A DNA stretch of 64,000 nt from Denitromonas ohlonensis (GTDB lineage: Bacteria > Pseudomonadota > Gammaproteobacteria > Burkholderiales > Rhodocyclaceae): NCBI RefSeq assembly GCF_007625205.1, contig NZ_VMNI01000007.1, positions 186,001 through 250,000 on the forward strand, in the 5' to 3' direction. The notes under the pieces were generated by a model, which saw only the letters and a program-made list of their open reading frames with translations, had not been told where the DNA came from and searched no databases. The translations under genes were made by a program, and so were the position numbers. Below, one piece after another: positions 10,252-20,782 of the stretch (the first letter of the stretch is position 1; each line of letters starts with the position of its first letter).

Positions 10252-10851
10252 ATGGTCTTGCATCCGGCGGCGATGCTCACCCTTTGGGCGGGCGTCGCCG
10301 TTTTCGTTCAGACCTTGCCGGCGCCGACGCTGTGGGTCGCGGCCTTGGGTGTGTTGGCGGTCGCGCTGTGGGTGGATCGTACGCGGACGATAAAGCTGAT
10401 TCGCCGCATCCGCATTTTGCTGGTGATGATTGCGCTGATGTTCGCCTTCGCGACGCCCGGGACAGCCGTATTCGCCGATGGGGCCTCGTGGAGTCCGACC
10501 TACGATGGGGTGGCGCTCGGTGCAACACATGCGGCGCGGCTGCTTGCCATGGTGTCGCTGGTGTCCATTTTGTTATCGAAAATGCCGGTGGCTCATCTTG
10601 TTCTTGCCTTGCATGTGCTGGCGTCGGCACTGCGGCCTTTGGGCGTGAGCCCGGAGCGCGCCGCCGTGCGGTTGAGCCTGGTGCTGGCCGAGCTTGACGG
10701 TCCGCGCATGCGGTGGCGCGACTGGCTTGAAACAGTGGAGGCGCCCGCAACACAAGGCGCGCTGACGCTCGAGGCCTTGCCTTGGCGTGTGCAAGATCAC
10801 GGCGCTGTTGCCCTTGTTTTTTTTGTGGGTCTTGTTTGGTGGTGGGTTTGA
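10252..10851 (+). CDS. Membrane protein resembling ECF-transporter T component (CbiQ/EcfT-like)
   Basis: About 199 residues with roughly five hydrophobic segments. The beginning (HPAAMLTLWAG) and the stretch DGVALGATHAARLLAMVSLVSILL followed by ALHVLASALRPLGVSPERAAVRLSLVLAEL match the layout of EcfT/CbiQ proteins, where HP-x-x-K starts the protein and two coupling helices follow the membrane core. The arginine-containing coupling motifs are not obvious, and no ECF ATPase or S component is in the window. ATG 10252 is preferred; a GTG at 10237 is also in frame. The stop overlaps the truA start (TGATG). Confidence 0.55.
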   Translation: MVLHPAAMLTLWAGVAVFVQTLPAPTLWVAALGVLAVALWVDRTRTIKLIRRIRILLVMIALMFAFATPGTAVFADGASWSPTYDGVALGATHAARLLAMVSLVSILLSKMPVAHLVLALHVLASALRPLGVSPERAAVRLSLVLAELDGPRMRWRDWLETVEAPATQGALTLEALPWRVQDHGAVALVFFVGLVWWWV

Positions 10852-11681
10852 TGCGTACCGTACTGAGTGTCGAATACGCTGGCGAGTCCTTTGAGGGCTG
10901 GCAGACGCAGCCGCATGGCAGGACGGTGCAGGACGCACTGGAACTGGCGTTGGCGCGGATCGCCGATGCACCTGTGCCGACAGTGTGTGCCGGCCGCACG
11001 GATACGGGGGTTCACGCCACGACGCAGATTGCTCACTTCGATGCCCCGGTGGCACGACCCCTCAGCGCGTGGGTGAGGGGTGTCAACAGCCATTTGCCGG
11101 ATGGCGTGTCGGTACGATGGGCGCAAGGGGTGGCCGATGATTTTCATGCACGCTTCAGCGCCACGGCCCGTCACTATCGCTACGTGCTGTTCAACGGCCC
11201 TGTACGCCCGGCCTTGCTGCATGCCCGCGTGGGCTGGTTCCATCGCCCGCTAGATGCAGGCGCAATGGCAAAAGCGGCGCTGGCCCTGGTTGGCAAGCAC
11301 GATTTCACCGCTTTCCGCGCGGCGAGCTGTCAGGCGCATTCGCCGGTGCGTACCATGCGACACGCCCGGGTTCAGCGCCATGGCGAGTATGTTATTTTCG
11401 ATTTTTGCGCCGACGCCTTCCTGCACCACATGATCCGAAATCTGGTGGGTGCCCTGGTGTATGTCGGCAAGGGTGCTCAGCCCTTGGACTGGCTGACGGT
11501 GCTGTTGTGCGGGCGCGATCGCACGCTCGCGGCGCCGACCTTCTCGGCGTCGGGCTTGTATCTGTGTGGTGTCGAGTATCCGGATCAATGGTCCTTGCCG
11601 GGGCAGGGGCGTATCATTTGCACTCCGCAACTTGCCCTGCCTGAATCGTGCATCGAACCCGAATCAAAATTTGTGGACTGA
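10851..11681 (+). CDS. truA: tRNA pseudouridine(38-40) synthase
   Basis: A 276-residue enzyme that forms pseudouridine in the anticodon stem-loop. The catalytic aspartate is D51 in CAGRTDTGVHA; other TruA landmarks are VEYAGESFEGWQ at the start, the HYRYVL segment, and DFTAFRAASC followed by HHMIRNLVGAL near the end. The start ATG overlaps the upstream stop by one base; the frame is open further upstream but the family start is here. The gene's 3' end overlaps trpF by 34 bases. Confidence 0.95.
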   Translation: MRTVLSVEYAGESFEGWQTQPHGRTVQDALELALARIADAPVPTVCAGRTDTGVHATTQIAHFDAPVARPLSAWVRGVNSHLPDGVSVRWAQGVADDFHARFSATARHYRYVLFNGPVRPALLHARVGWFHRPLDAGAMAKAALALVGKHDFTAFRAASCQAHSPVRTMRHARVQRHGEYVIFDFCADAFLHHMIRNLVGALVYVGKGAQPLDWLTVLLCGRDRTLAAPTFSASGLYLCGVEYPDQWSLPGQGRIICTPQLALPESCIEPESKFVD

Positions 11682-12271
11682 CCCGCACACAAGACGTTGA
11701 CGCGGCTGTCGCGTCGGGCGCCGATGCTGTGGGTTTTGTTTTTTATCCCCCCAGTCCGCGCAATGTCACGATCGAACAGGCGGCGGTCTTGATGGCGCGG
11801 GTGCCGCCTTTCGTGACCATCGTGGCCTTGTTTGTCAATGCTGATCCGGCCTGGGTCCGCGAGGCGCTGGCGCGGTTGCCGATTCAGTTGTTGCAGTTTC
11901 ACGGCGATGAAACCGAAGCGGACTGCCTGCAGTACGGCCGCCCCTACATCCGCGCCGCGCGGATGCGGGCGGGGGTCGATCTGGTAGAATACGCAGCTGG
12001 TTTTCCGTCGGCGCGTGGCCTGTTGCTGGACGCCTTTGTCGAAGGCTACGGCGGCGGTGGAAAAGTGTTTGATTGGTCCTTGATCCCCCCGGATTTTGAT
12101 CGGCCCCTGATTCTGTCGGGCGGCTTGTCGGCGGACAACGTTATCGATGCCATGCGGCGCGTTCGCCCATGGGCGGTGGACGTGTCCAGCGGTGTCGAAG
12201 CGGGCAAGGGAATCAAGGATGCCGAGGCGATCGCCCGGTTTATTTCCGGAGTTAAAGATGCAGATGGCTGA
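11648..12271 (+). CDS. trpF: Phosphoribosylanthranilate isomerase
   Basis: A 207-residue TIM-barrel enzyme of tryptophan synthesis. It has the start RIKICGLTR, the segment [17 protein letters not shown], the LQFHGDE strand and the phosphate-binding end [10 protein letters not shown]...DVSSGVE. The only workable start is GTG 11648, inside the end of truA. The 3' end overlaps trpB by 14 bases, so truA, trpF and trpB are likely one coupled transcript. Confidence 0.95.
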   Translation: MHRTRIKICGLTRTQDVDAAVASGADAVGFVFYPPSPRNVTIEQAAVLMARVPPFVTIVALFVNADPAWVREALARLPIQLLQFHGDETEADCLQYGRPYIRAARMRAGVDLVEYAAGFPSARGLLLDAFVEGYGGGGKVFDWSLIPPDFDRPLILSGGLSADNVIDAMRRVRPWAVDVSSGVEAGKGIKDAEAIARFISGVKDADG

Positions 12272-13469
12272 CACGCCGTATCAGATGCCCGACGCGCAAG
12301 GCCATTTTGGGCCGTATGGTGGCGTGTTTGTGGCCGAGACGCTGATCCCCGCCCTGGACAGTCTTCGTGAGGCCTATGCTGCCTGCCAGAAGGATCCGGC
12401 CTTCATGGAGGAGTATCGCTACGAGTTGCGCCACTTTGTTGGCCGACCGAGCCCGATTTACCATGCCCAGCGTTGGTCCGAATTGCTGGGCGGCGCGCAG
12501 ATCTACCTCAAGCGCGAAGATCTCAACCACACTGGCGCGCACAAGATCAACAACTGTATCGGTCAGGCGCTTTTGGCTCGTCATATGGGCAAACCGCGCG
12601 TGATCGCCGAAACCGGCGCCGGCCAGCACGGCGTGGCAACGGCAACCGTTGCGGCACGCTATGGGCTGGAGTGCGTGGTGTACATGGGCTCCGAAGACAT
12701 CCGCCGGCAAGCCGCGAACGTCTATCGCATGAAGTTGCTGGGCGCCAGCGTTGTGCCGGTCGAGTCGGGCTCGCGCACGCTCAAGGACGCCCTGAATGAA
12801 GCCATGCGCGATTGGGTGACCAACATCCATGACACCTTCTACATCATTGGCACGGTGGCCGGCCCGCACCCCTATCCGCAAATGGTGCGTGATTTCCAGA
12901 AGGTCATCGGTGAAGAATGCCTGACTCAGATGCCGGAGATGACCGGGCGTCAGCCTGATGCTGTCATTGCGTGCGTTGGCGGCGGGTCGAATGCAATGGG
13001 TATTTTCTACCCGTATATCCCGCATGCGGATGTGCGATTGATTGGTGTTGAGGCCGCCGGTGATGGTCTTGATTCCGGGCGGCATGCGGCCTCTTTGAGT
13101 GCCGGGCGTCCTGGGGTGCTGCACGGCAACCGCACCTATCTGCTGCAGAACGAGGACGGGCAGATCATCGAAACCCACTCGATCTCCGCTGGCCTGGACT
13201 ATCCGGGGGTTGGGCCCGAGCACGCCTGGCTTAAAGACTGCAGCCGCGCCGAGTATGTCGGGGTGACCGACGCCGAAGCACTGCAGGCGTTTCACGATTT
13301 GTGCCGCTACGAAGGTATTATCCCGGCCCTCGAGTCCTCGCATGCCCTGGCATACGCGGCAAAGCTCGCGCCGACGCTGGGCAAGGACAAGGTGCTGCTG
13401 GTGAATTTGTCCGGACGTGGCGACAAAGACATGCATACGGTGGCCGAAAAGTCCGGCATCCAGTTCTGA
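12258..13469 (+). CDS. trpB: Tryptophan synthase beta chain
   Basis: A 403-residue PLP enzyme condensing indole and serine. The PLP lysine is K96 in HTGAHKINN; the phosphate-binding glycine run GGGSNAMG and the [13 protein letters not shown] start are clear. A GGAG site eight bases upstream supports ATG 12258; an in-frame ATG two codons later is an alternative. Its partner trpA follows after 39 bases that contain an intra-operon hairpin (GCCGGG at 13476 and CCCGGC at 13491) without a T-run. Confidence 0.96.
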   Translation: MQMADTPYQMPDAQGHFGPYGGVFVAETLIPALDSLREAYAACQKDPAFMEEYRYELRHFVGRPSPIYHAQRWSELLGGAQIYLKREDLNHTGAHKINNCIGQALLARHMGKPRVIAETGAGQHGVATATVAARYGLECVVYMGSEDIRRQAANVYRMKLLGASVVPVESGSRTLKDALNEAMRDWVTNIHDTFYIIGTVAGPHPYPQMVRDFQKVIGEECLTQMPEMTGRQPDAVIACVGGGSNAMGIFYPYIPHADVRLIGVEAAGDGLDSGRHAASLSAGRPGVLHGNRTYLLQNEDGQIIETHSISAGLDYPGVGPEHAWLKDCSRAEYVGVTDAEALQAFHDLCRYEGIIPALESSHALAYAAKLAPTLGKDKVLLVNLSGRGDKDMHTVAEKSGIQF

Positions 13470-13508
13470 TTTTTGGCCGGGTGCACTCAGCCCGGCGTGT
13501 AGGTGTTT

Positions 13509-14324
13509 ATGTCACGAATTCAATCTTGTTTTGAACAGTTGCGTGCGGCCGGTCGGCGCGGACTGATTCCTTTTATCACCGCAGGCGACCCGTCGCCCGA
13601 GGCGTCCTTGCCGCTGATGCATGCGCTGGTCGATGGCGGCGCCGATATCATCGAACTGGGTGTACCGTTTTCAGACCCGATGGCTGATGGCCCAACCATT
13701 CAACGTGCCTCCGAGCGGGCGCTCGCCGCAGGCATGTCCCTGCGCAAAGTGCTTGCACTGGTCGAGGCGTTCCGCAAGACCAACACCACCACGCCGGTGG
13801 TGCTCATGGGCTACGCCAACCCCATCGAAGCCATGGGGGCCGAAGCCTTCGTTGCTGCGGCTGCTGCCGTGGGCGTCGATGGCGTACTGGTGGTGGATTA
13901 CCCGCCGCAGGAGTGCGTTGCTTTCGCCGGCATCGCCAAGAGCGCGGGGATCGATCCCATCTTTCTGTTGGCGCCAACCTCGCTCGAGTCGCGTTTTGAC
14001 GATGTGGCGAAGGCCGGTAGTGGCTATATCTACTATGTTTCCCTGAAAGGGGTGACCGGCTCAGCCAAGCTGGATCTCGACGAGGTCGCCCAGCGGATTC
14101 CGTTGATCCGCGAGCGTGTTGGCATGCCGGTCGGCGTTGGCTTCGGCATTCGTGACGCCGAAACGGCCAAGGCGGTCGGCGCCGTGGCTGACGCGGTTGT
14201 GATTGGCAGCCGGATTATCGAAGAAATTGAACACGCTGGCCCCGACGCCGCGGTCGCGCGCGTGACGGCTTTTCTGCGCTCGATTCGCGAGGCGCTAGAC
14301 AGTCTTGGAGAACCCCGCTCATGA
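13509..14324 (+). CDS. trpA: Tryptophan synthase alpha chain
   Basis: A 271-residue TIM barrel that cleaves indole-3-glycerol phosphate and passes indole to TrpB. The catalytic glutamate lies in [16 protein letters not shown] (which also carries the substrate aspartate) and the start has the [10 protein letters not shown] signature. ATG 13509 is preferred; GTG 13503 is in frame two codons earlier. The stop overlaps the accD start by four bases (ATGA). Confidence 0.95.
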   Translation: MSRIQSCFEQLRAAGRRGLIPFITAGDPSPEASLPLMHALVDGGADIIELGVPFSDPMADGPTIQRASERALAAGMSLRKVLALVEAFRKTNTTTPVVLMGYANPIEAMGAEAFVAAAAAVGVDGVLVVDYPPQECVAFAGIAKSAGIDPIFLLAPTSLESRFDDVAKAGSGYIYYVSLKGVTGSAKLDLDEVAQRIPLIRERVGMPVGVGFGIRDAETAKAVGAVADAVVIGSRIIEEIEHAGPDAAVARVTAFLRSIREALDSLGEPRS

Positions 14325-15190
14325 GTTGGCTTCAGAAACTGCTGCCCCCGAAGATCAAGCGTGATGACAGCGCCGCCCGCAAGTCGATTCCCGAGGGATT
14401 GTGGAGCAAGTGCCCGGCCTGCGAAGCGGTGCTCTATCGCTCCGACCTGGAAAGCAACCACAGCGTTTGCCCCAAGTGCAGCCATCATCAGCGCATTCGT
14501 GCGCGCGAACGCCTGAATCTGCTGCTCGATCCCGAAGGCCGATTCGAGATCGGCGCCGACGTGACGCCGATGGACTTGCTCAAGTTCAAGGATTCGAAAC
14601 GTTACCCTGATCGGCTCAAGGCCGCTGCACGTGAGACGGGCGAGCAGGACGCGATGGTTGTGCTGCAAGGTGCCATTTTGAGTGTGCCGGTGGTGGTGGC
14701 CTGCTTTGAATTCGACTTCCTTGGCGGCTCGATGGGCTCGGTGGTGGGCGAGCGCTTCGTGCGAGGTGTTCACGCAGCCATCGAACAGCGCGTGCCGTTT
14801 ATCTGCATCACCGCCACGGGCGGGGCGCGCATGCAGGAAGGGTTGTTTTCGCTCATGCAGATGGCCAAGACCACGGCGGCCATCAATCAACTGGCCGTGC
14901 GCAAGCTGCCCTTCATTTCGATTCTGACCGATCCGACAATGGGCGGGGTGTCCGCAAGCTTTGCCTTTATGGGCGACGTGGTCGTTGCCGAGCCGAATGC
15001 GCTCATTGGCTTTGCCGGCCCGCGGGTGATCGAGCAAACCGTACGCGAGAAACTGCCCGAGGGCTTCCAGCGCGCCGAATTCCTGCTTGAAAAAGGCGCC
15101 ATTGACATGATCGTCGACCGTCGTGAAATGCGTCGCCGCCTTGCCGACCTGATGACTCTTTTGACACGCCAGCCCGCTACGAATGCCTGA
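14321..15190 (+). CDS. accD: Acetyl-CoA carboxylase carboxyltransferase subunit beta
   Basis: A 289-residue subunit that forms malonyl-CoA with AccA for fatty-acid synthesis. An N-terminal four-cysteine zinc ribbon (CPAC...CPKC, about residues 30-55) is followed by the crotonase-like carboxyltransferase domain with [21 protein letters not shown] and [13 protein letters not shown] 14321 overlaps the trpA stop. The trpA-accD-folC order is widely conserved in proteobacteria. Confidence 0.96.
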   Translation: MSWLQKLLPPKIKRDDSAARKSIPEGLWSKCPACEAVLYRSDLESNHSVCPKCSHHQRIRARERLNLLLDPEGRFEIGADVTPMDLLKFKDSKRYPDRLKAAARETGEQDAMVVLQGAILSVPVVVACFEFDFLGGSMGSVVGERFVRGVHAAIEQRVPFICITATGGARMQEGLFSLMQMAKTTAAINQLAVRKLPFISILTDPTMGGVSASFAFMGDVVVAEPNALIGFAGPRVIEQTVREKLPEGFQRAEFLLEKGAIDMIVDRREMRRRLADLMTLLTRQPATNA

Positions 15191-16463
15191 TTCCGTTTTG
15201 CCCGGCGATCTCGCCGGATGGTTGGCCCTGATCGAAGCCCGACATGGCCAACGTATTGAGCTCGGCCTTGAGCGTGTTGCCGCGGTGCGCGACGCCATGG
15301 GGCTGTCTTCTGACGCGATTGTCATCACCGTTGCCGGCACCAATGGCAAGGGCTCGAGCTGTGCAATGCTCGAAGCGATCTGCCTGGCCGCAGGCTATCG
15401 GGTCGGGCTGTACACCTCGCCTCATCTGATGCGCTACAACGAGCGGGTTCGTATCAACGGTTTCGATACCGACGATGCCACGCTTGCCGCCGCGTTCGCA
15501 CAGGTCGAGCAGGCCCGCGGCGACACCTATCTGACCTATTTCGAGCATGGCACGCTGGCCGCCTGGGCTTGTTTCGCCGATGCCGCGCTGGATGTAATCA
15601 TCCTTGAGGTCGGATTGGGCGGCCGGCTGGACGCGACCAACGTGTTCGAATCGGATTGCGCCATCGTCACCAGTATCGCCATGGATCACATGGAATACCT
15701 CGGCGATACCCTTGAAGCGATCGGACGCGAGAAGGCCGGCGTTTTCCGGCCCGGGCGCCCCGCGATCTGCGCTGATCCGCAGCCACCGGCGACAATCGAA
15801 GCGGTCGCTGCAGAAGTGGGCGCGCAGTTGCAGATCAGTGGGCGCGATTTTGGTTTTTCTGGCGATCGCACGCAGTGGAAATTCTGGGGGCCTGGCGTCC
15901 GCCGTGGCGGACTGGCCTATCCGGCGCTGCGTGGCGCCAATCAGTTGCTCAATGCCAGCGCGGTCATGGCGGCGCTCGAAGCGATTCGCGACCGGCTGCC
16001 TGTGTCGATGCAAGCCATCCGCGAAGGCATGATGCTGGTCGACTTGCCGGGGCGTTTCCAGACCTTGCCGGGGCAGCCCGCCGTCGTGCTGGATGTGGCC
16101 CACAATCCGCAGGCGGTCGGCGTGCTGGCCGAGAACCTTGCCAACATGGGTTACTACCCGGAAACCTGGGCGGTGGTCGGCATGATGGCCGATAAAGCCG
16201 TTGAGGCATCGCTGGCGCGAATCAAGCATCGTGTTGATCACTGGCTGCCGGCCAGTTTGCCCGGACCGCGGGGATTGTCCGCCGATGATCTCGCGGCGCG
16301 CATGACGGCTGCTGGCATCGACGTCGGTGATCATCGCCATGCGTCGCCCGCCGACGCCTATCGGGCTGCTCGGGCGGCGGCACAGGACGGTGATAGAATC
16401 ATCGTCTTTGGTTCTTTCCTTACGGTGGCCGACGCATTGGTCGCCATTCGCGCTGAACGCTGA
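15183..16463 (+). CDS. folC: Bifunctional folylpolyglutamate / dihydrofolate synthase
   Basis: A 426-residue Mur-ligase-like enzyme that glutamylates dihydropteroate and folates. The ATP loop [10 protein letters not shown] and the [17 protein letters not shown] segment are diagnostic; the C-terminal ligase domain contains [14 protein letters not shown] 15183 lies within the end of accD (8-base overlap). The SPOR-domain gene follows seven bases after the stop. Confidence 0.95.
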   Translation: MPDSVLPGDLAGWLALIEARHGQRIELGLERVAAVRDAMGLSSDAIVITVAGTNGKGSSCAMLEAICLAAGYRVGLYTSPHLMRYNERVRINGFDTDDATLAAAFAQVEQARGDTYLTYFEHGTLAAWACFADAALDVIILEVGLGGRLDATNVFESDCAIVTSIAMDHMEYLGDTLEAIGREKAGVFRPGRPAICADPQPPATIEAVAAEVGAQLQISGRDFGFSGDRTQWKFWGPGVRRGGLAYPALRGANQLLNASAVMAALEAIRDRLPVSMQAIREGMMLVDLPGRFQTLPGQPAVVLDVAHNPQAVGVLAENLANMGYYPETWAVVGMMADKAVEASLARIKHRVDHWLPASLPGPRGLSADDLAARMTAAGIDVGDHRHASPADAYRAARAAAQDGDRIIVFGSFLTVADALVAIRAER

Positions 16464-16470
16464 GCTTGCC

Positions 16471-17148
16471 ATGGCGACCGACGACGCCCAGACCGATCTG
16501 AAAAAGCGCGCACGCCGCCGCCTGGTAGGCGCCGCTGCGTTGGCGCTGCTTGCCATCATCATTTTGCCGATGGTGATGGATCCGGCGCCCAAGCCCTTGG
16601 GTGAGGATATTCAGGTCCGCATTCCCAGCCAGGATGGCGAAAACTTCGCGCAACGAAAGATCGAGTTGCCATCGCCACCCGTGGTGTCGCCGATGGCGGT
16701 GCCTGCCGATGCGCCGAAGATCGAGCCGCCGCCTGAACCTGTGGCGGCTGCGCCGGTCAAGCCGGCCGCTGTCGACAAGCCAGAACCGAAGCCTGTCACA
16801 CAGAAAACGCCCGAGGACCAGAAACCGGCGCCGACGACTGCGACGACCACGACTACGACTGACGAGCGTGCCCGCGTCGAGGCGATTCTGGCCGGCAAAT
16901 TGCTGAAACCCGAAGCCCCAGCGACGGGTGAGGCCTTTGTGGTGCAGCTGGGTGCCTACAGTAATGCGGATAGCGCGACGAATCAGGCGAACAAGGTGCG
17001 CGAAAAGGGATTCAAGGTATTTACCCAGAAGGTTGGGACCAGCACGCGTGTGCGTGTGGGGCCGTACGGCAGTCGGGACGCCGCGGAAAAGGCCGCAGAT
17101 CAATTGGAAAAAGCCGGTTTCAAAGGCGTGGTAATGGCCCGCGGCTGA
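16471..17148 (+). CDS. SPOR-domain membrane protein (DedD-like)
   Basis: A 225-residue bitopic protein: short basic cytoplasmic start (KKRARRR), one membrane helix near residues 17-36 (AAALALLAIIILPMV), a Pro/Ala/Lys-rich periplasmic linker, and a C-terminal SPOR domain (about 152-225, AFVVQLGAYSNADSATNQA). SPOR domains bind denuded septal peptidoglycan, so a cell-division role like that of DedD is likely. The folC-dedD-cvpA-purF order supports this. The start at ATG 16471 puts the helix in the usual place; the frame is open further upstream inside folC. Confidence 0.88.
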   Translation: MATDDAQTDLKKRARRRLVGAAALALLAIIILPMVMDPAPKPLGEDIQVRIPSQDGENFAQRKIELPSPPVVSPMAVPADAPKIEPPPEPVAAAPVKPAAVDKPEPKPVTQKTPEDQKPAPTTATTTTTTDERARVEAILAGKLLKPEAPATGEAFVVQLGAYSNADSATNQANKVREKGFKVFTQKVGTSTRVRVGPYGSRDAAEKAADQLEKAGFKGVVMARG

Positions 17149-17164
17149 GTGGCCGGGCACCGTA

Positions 17165-17656
17165 ATGACAGTTTTCGACTATGCGTTTCTGGGTTTGCTC
17201 TGCGTCATGGCGATTCTCGGCTTTTGGCGCGGATTGATCAGTGAAGTCCTGGCCCTGGCGGGTTGGATTCTCGGCTTTATCGTGGCGCGCATGTTTGCCG
17301 GTCAGGTCGCGTTTTTGTTTGCCGACTGGATCAGTGAGCCCGCGTTTGCCTATCTTGCCGCGTTCGCGTTGATCTTCCTGGCGGTGCTTGTGTTGGTGGC
17401 GGTTGTCCGGTATGCCCTGCGTGCGCTGATTCACGCGGTCGGTCTGGGCTTTGTTGATCGAGGATTTGGTGCGCTGTTCGGAACGGCCAAGGCGGTTGCG
17501 ATTGCGTGTCTGCTGGTAGCTTTTGGGGGTGCGAGCGGTCTGTCTCGGGCCCCGTGGTGGGAGGCGGCGATGTTCTCGCCGCTGCTTGAGACAGCCGTGG
17601 TTGCGGCGAAACCCTGGATGCCCAATGTGGTGGCGGAACGGGTGAGTTTTCGATAG
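17165..17656 (+). CDS. cvpA: CvpA family inner-membrane protein
   Basis: A 163-residue protein with four predicted membrane segments and the CvpA start pattern (DYAFLGLLCVMAILGFWRGLISE). CvpA proteins have roles in colicin V production, envelope homeostasis and biofilm formation, with an unclear biochemical activity. Its position directly before purF, eight bases away, is the classical arrangement. Confidence 0.9.
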   Translation: MTVFDYAFLGLLCVMAILGFWRGLISEVLALAGWILGFIVARMFAGQVAFLFADWISEPAFAYLAAFALIFLAVLVLVAVVRYALRALIHAVGLGFVDRGFGALFGTAKAVAIACLLVAFGGASGLSRAPWWEAAMFSPLLETAVVAAKPWMPNVVAERVSFR

Positions 17657-17664
17657 GTGATGGC

Positions 17665-19203
17665 ATGTGCGGGATTCTAGGGGTTGTCGCTACAACGGCG
17701 GTCAATCAGTTGCTCTACGACGGACTGCAGGTGCTGCAGCACCGCGGCCAGGATGCGGCCGGGATCGCGACCACCGAGGGTGGGCGCTTCCTGATGCACA
17801 AAGGCTCGGGTCTGGTTCGTGATGTGTTCCGTACGCGCAATATGCGCAACCTTCAGGGCAACTGGGGGATCGGCCATGTGCGCTATCCGACGGCGGGTTC
17901 GGCGTATAACCCGGCTGAGGCGCAACCGTTTTATGTGAATTCGCCGTTCGGGCTGATGCTCGCTCATAACGGCAATCTCACCAATTCGGAAGAGCTCAAG
18001 CGCGAGATGTTTCTCGCAGACCTGCGCCACATCAACACCAACTCCGACTCCGAGGTGCTGCTCAACGTGCTCGCGCACGAGCTGCAGGCTGCCTCCAATG
18101 GATGCAAACTGGACGAGAAGGCCATTTTCCAGGCCGTCGCGGCGGTGCATCGTCGTTGTCGCGGCGCGTATGCCGCGGTCGTGATGATTGCCGGGTATGG
18201 TCTGCTGGCGTTTCGCGACCCCTACGGGATCCGGCCGCTGGTGATTGGTCGCAATGACGCACCGGCTGGCACAGAGTGGATTGTCTCTTCGGAGAGTGTT
18301 GCCGTCGATGCGCTCGGTTTCAAACTGTTGCGCGACGTCGAACCTGGCGAGGCGATCGTCATCGACATGGAAGGCAACTTCCGCAGCCACGCCTGTGCCG
18401 AGTCAACGGTGCACGCACCGTGCATGTTCGAGTATGTGTACCTGGCACGGCCGGATTCGCTTATCGATGGCGTGTCGGTGTATGAAGCCCGCCTGAAAAT
18501 GGGCGAGTATCTGGCAGCCAAGTTTCGACGCACCATGCCGCATGTCGAGGTCGATGTGGTGATTCCCATCCCCGACTCGAGCCGGCCCGCCGCGCTTGAA
18601 ATGGCCAACCAGATGGGGGTGCCGTACCGCGAGGGCTTCGTCAAGAATCGCTATATCGGTCGGACTTTCATCATGCCTGGTCAGGCGGTACGACGGAAGT
18701 CAGTGCGCCAGAAGCTCAATACGATCCATCAGGAATTCAAAGGCAAGCGGGTGCTGCTCGTCGATGATTCGATCGTGCGTGGCACCACCAGCCAGGAGAT
18801 CGTGAGCATGGCCCGCGATGCGGGAGCGACCAAGGTGTATTTCGCCTCGGCGGCGCCTCCGGTGCGTCATGCCAACGTGTATGGCATCGATATGCCCACC
18901 CGCGCCGAATTGATCGGCTCAGACCGGGACGAGGCCGAAATTTGTGCAGCCATCGGCGCCGATGGCCTGCTGTATCAGGATCTTGAAGACTTGCGCGCGT
19001 CAGTGCGGGCCATCAATCCGTCGCTCCAATACTTCGAAACTTCCTGTTTTGACGGCAAGTATGTGACCGGCGATGTGACGCCGGACTATCTCTTTGGCAT
19101 TGAGAATCGTCGTAGCTCGCCGCCGGTGACGCTGGAAGACACCGACAGCGATCCGGTCGCCAATCAGCTCGACCTGAATCTGGCGTCGGACAACTCGGAC
19201 TAG
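17665..19203 (+). CDS. purF: Amidophosphoribosyltransferase
   Basis: A 512-residue enzyme for the first committed step of purine synthesis (PRPP plus glutamine to phosphoribosylamine). Cysteine 2, exposed after Met removal in MCGILG, is the glutaminase nucleophile; RGQDAAGI follows. The C-terminal transferase has the PRPP loop VLLVDDSIVRGTTS near residues 365-380. Length matches the E. coli enzyme (505). Confidence 0.96.
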   Translation: MCGILGVVATTAVNQLLYDGLQVLQHRGQDAAGIATTEGGRFLMHKGSGLVRDVFRTRNMRNLQGNWGIGHVRYPTAGSAYNPAEAQPFYVNSPFGLMLAHNGNLTNSEELKREMFLADLRHINTNSDSEVLLNVLAHELQAASNGCKLDEKAIFQAVAAVHRRCRGAYAAVVMIAGYGLLAFRDPYGIRPLVIGRNDAPAGTEWIVSSESVAVDALGFKLLRDVEPGEAIVIDMEGNFRSHACAESTVHAPCMFEYVYLARPDSLIDGVSVYEARLKMGEYLAAKFRRTMPHVEVDVVIPIPDSSRPAALEMANQMGVPYREGFVKNRYIGRTFIMPGQAVRRKSVRQKLNTIHQEFKGKRVLLVDDSIVRGTTSQEIVSMARDAGATKVYFASAAPPVRHANVYGIDMPTRAELIGSDRDEAEICAAIGADGLLYQDLEDLRASVRAINPSLQYFETSCFDGKYVTGDVTPDYLFGIENRRSSPPVTLEDTDSDPVANQLDLNLASDNSD

Positions 19204-19216
19204 CAAGGACTTTCGC

Positions 19217-20398
19217 GTGGCAGATCATTCCGGGCTCTCGCTCGATTTCGATACCCTGGCAGTGCGCGCAGGCATTGAGCGCAGCCAGTTCAACGAGCAC
19301 AGCGAGGCGATGTACCTCACCTCAAGCTTCGTGTTCGACAGCGCAGCGCAAGCGGCGGCGCGTTTTTCCGGCGAAGAGCCTGGCAATGTGTACGCGCGCT
19401 TCACCAACCCGACGGTCTCGGCCTTGCAGACCCGTCTGGCCGCGCTCGAAGGCGGCGAGGCCTGCGTGGCCACGGCGTCCGGGATGGCGGCCATCCTGTC
19501 GACCGTGATGGCCTTGCTCAAGAGCGGCGATCACATCGTTGCCTCGCAGGGACTGTTCGGATCGACGCAGCAGTTGTTCGGGAATGTCTTTTCGCGTTTC
19601 GGGATCGAAACCACCTTCGTGCCCGCTGCGGACATCGCGGCGTATGATGCGGCGGCGCGTCCGAACACCCGGCTGTTCTTCGTCGAAACCCCGTCCAACC
19701 CGCTCACCGAACTGGTCGATATCGCTGCCGTGGCCGAAGTCGCCCATCGTCACGGTGCATTGCTGGCTGTCGATAACTGTTTCTGTACGCCTGCGCTGCA
19801 AAAACCTTTGGCGCTGGGTGCCGATCTGGTCATTCATTCGGCCACCAAGTATCTCGACGGACAGGGCAGGGTACTCGGCGGCGCCGTGGTCGGCGCCGCA
19901 TCGCTGACCGAAGAAGTCTTCCGCTTCCTGCGCACTGCCGGACCGTGCCTGTCGCCCTTCAACGCATGGGTGATTCTCAAAGGCCTGGAAACGCTGCGTA
20001 TCCGCATGGAAGCGCAAAGCGCCAGTGCGCTCGCGCTGGCGCAGTGGCTCGAAGCGCAACCGCAAGTCGAACGGGTGTATTACCCGGGCCTGCCGTCGCA
20101 TCCGCAACATCAACTGGCATTACGCCAGCAGGGCTCGGGTGGGGCGATCGTCAGTTTCGATGTCGTCGGCGGTCGTGCTGCAGCGTGGCAACTGATTGAC
20201 GCGACGCGCCTGATATCAATCACGGCCAACCTGGGCGATACCAAGACCACCATCACCCATCCGGCTTCGACCACGCACGGTCGCATTTCGGCGGAAGCGC
20301 GCGCGGCGAGCGGGATTGGCGAAGGTCTGATTCGTGTGGCCGTCGGGCTGGAGTCGGTGGCTGATTTGCGGGCGGACTTGGCGGGACTGACTCGCTGA
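19217..20398 (+). CDS. metZ: O-succinylhomoserine sulfhydrylase
   Basis: A 393-residue Cys/Met-metabolism PLP enzyme that makes homocysteine from O-succinylhomoserine and sulfide. The PLP lysine is K211 in SATKYLDGQGR; YARFTNPT and ATASGMAAI are further markers. GTG 19217 is the start, with an AAGGA site. metZ after purF is typical of betaproteobacteria and pseudomonads, and distinguishes it from metB/metC. It is the last gene of the long run from fimV and is followed by a strong terminator. Confidence 0.9.
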   Translation: MADHSGLSLDFDTLAVRAGIERSQFNEHSEAMYLTSSFVFDSAAQAAARFSGEEPGNVYARFTNPTVSALQTRLAALEGGEACVATASGMAAILSTVMALLKSGDHIVASQGLFGSTQQLFGNVFSRFGIETTFVPAADIAAYDAAARPNTRLFFVETPSNPLTELVDIAAVAEVAHRHGALLAVDNCFCTPALQKPLALGADLVIHSATKYLDGQGRVLGGAVVGAASLTEEVFRFLRTAGPCLSPFNAWVILKGLETLRIRMEAQSASALALAQWLEAQPQVERVYYPGLPSHPQHQLALRQQGSGGAIVSFDVVGGRAAAWQLIDATRLISITANLGDTKTTITHPASTTHGRISAEARAASGIGEGLIRVAVGLESVADLRADLAGLTR

Positions 20399-20418
20399 CA
20401 TTGTCGTGAGACATCTCG

Positions 20419-20450
20419 AAAGGCGCTGACGAAAGTCCGCGCCTTTTTAT
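20419..20450 (+). terminator. Rho-independent terminator after metZ
   Basis: AAAGGCGC (20419-20426) pairs with GCGCCTTT (20439-20446) and is followed by TTTTATTTT. It lies 20 bases after the metZ stop and closes the fimV-to-metZ gene run. Confidence 0.85.
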
Positions 20451-20782
20451 TTTGGAAGTCAGTATGTAAGAGTCTGTAGCAAAGATTCCTGCGGATCACT
20501 TTCTTCAGTGGCCGGCTTTGCCTTGCTACTCGCCGGATCGAGCATGGAAGTGCACTTCTGGCGTGTGCTTTAAGCCCATGGCGTCAGCGTTTCACTGTGA
20601 GTTTGCATGGCGCAAGATTGGGAAACGCGTCTATTTCTGACGATGAACCGTAACGTCGCGCTGACTGGCTGCGCGCGTTCGCTCCAACTGATCCGGTGTG
20701 TCCGCCTCGTCGTCCAGTCACTGTTCTGCCGTGCTCTTGTCGTGTTGCACTGAAGAGCTCGTCGCTGACATGGAGGTTGCAC
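20451..20782. other. 332-base noncoding gap before the heme/hydrolase gene
   Basis: No convincing gene, RNA or repeat was seen. Reading frames here do not have starts with ribosome-binding sites, except the TGGAGG (20771-20776) that serves the downstream gene. The long gap between a strong terminator and an isolated gene implies that it carries that gene's own promoter, but I could not pick a convincing -35/-10 pair. Confidence 0.5.

Noticed and set aside
13476-13496. Hairpin between trpB and trpA considered a terminator
   Set aside because: No T-run, and trpB-trpA must be co-expressed; at most an internal RNA structure.
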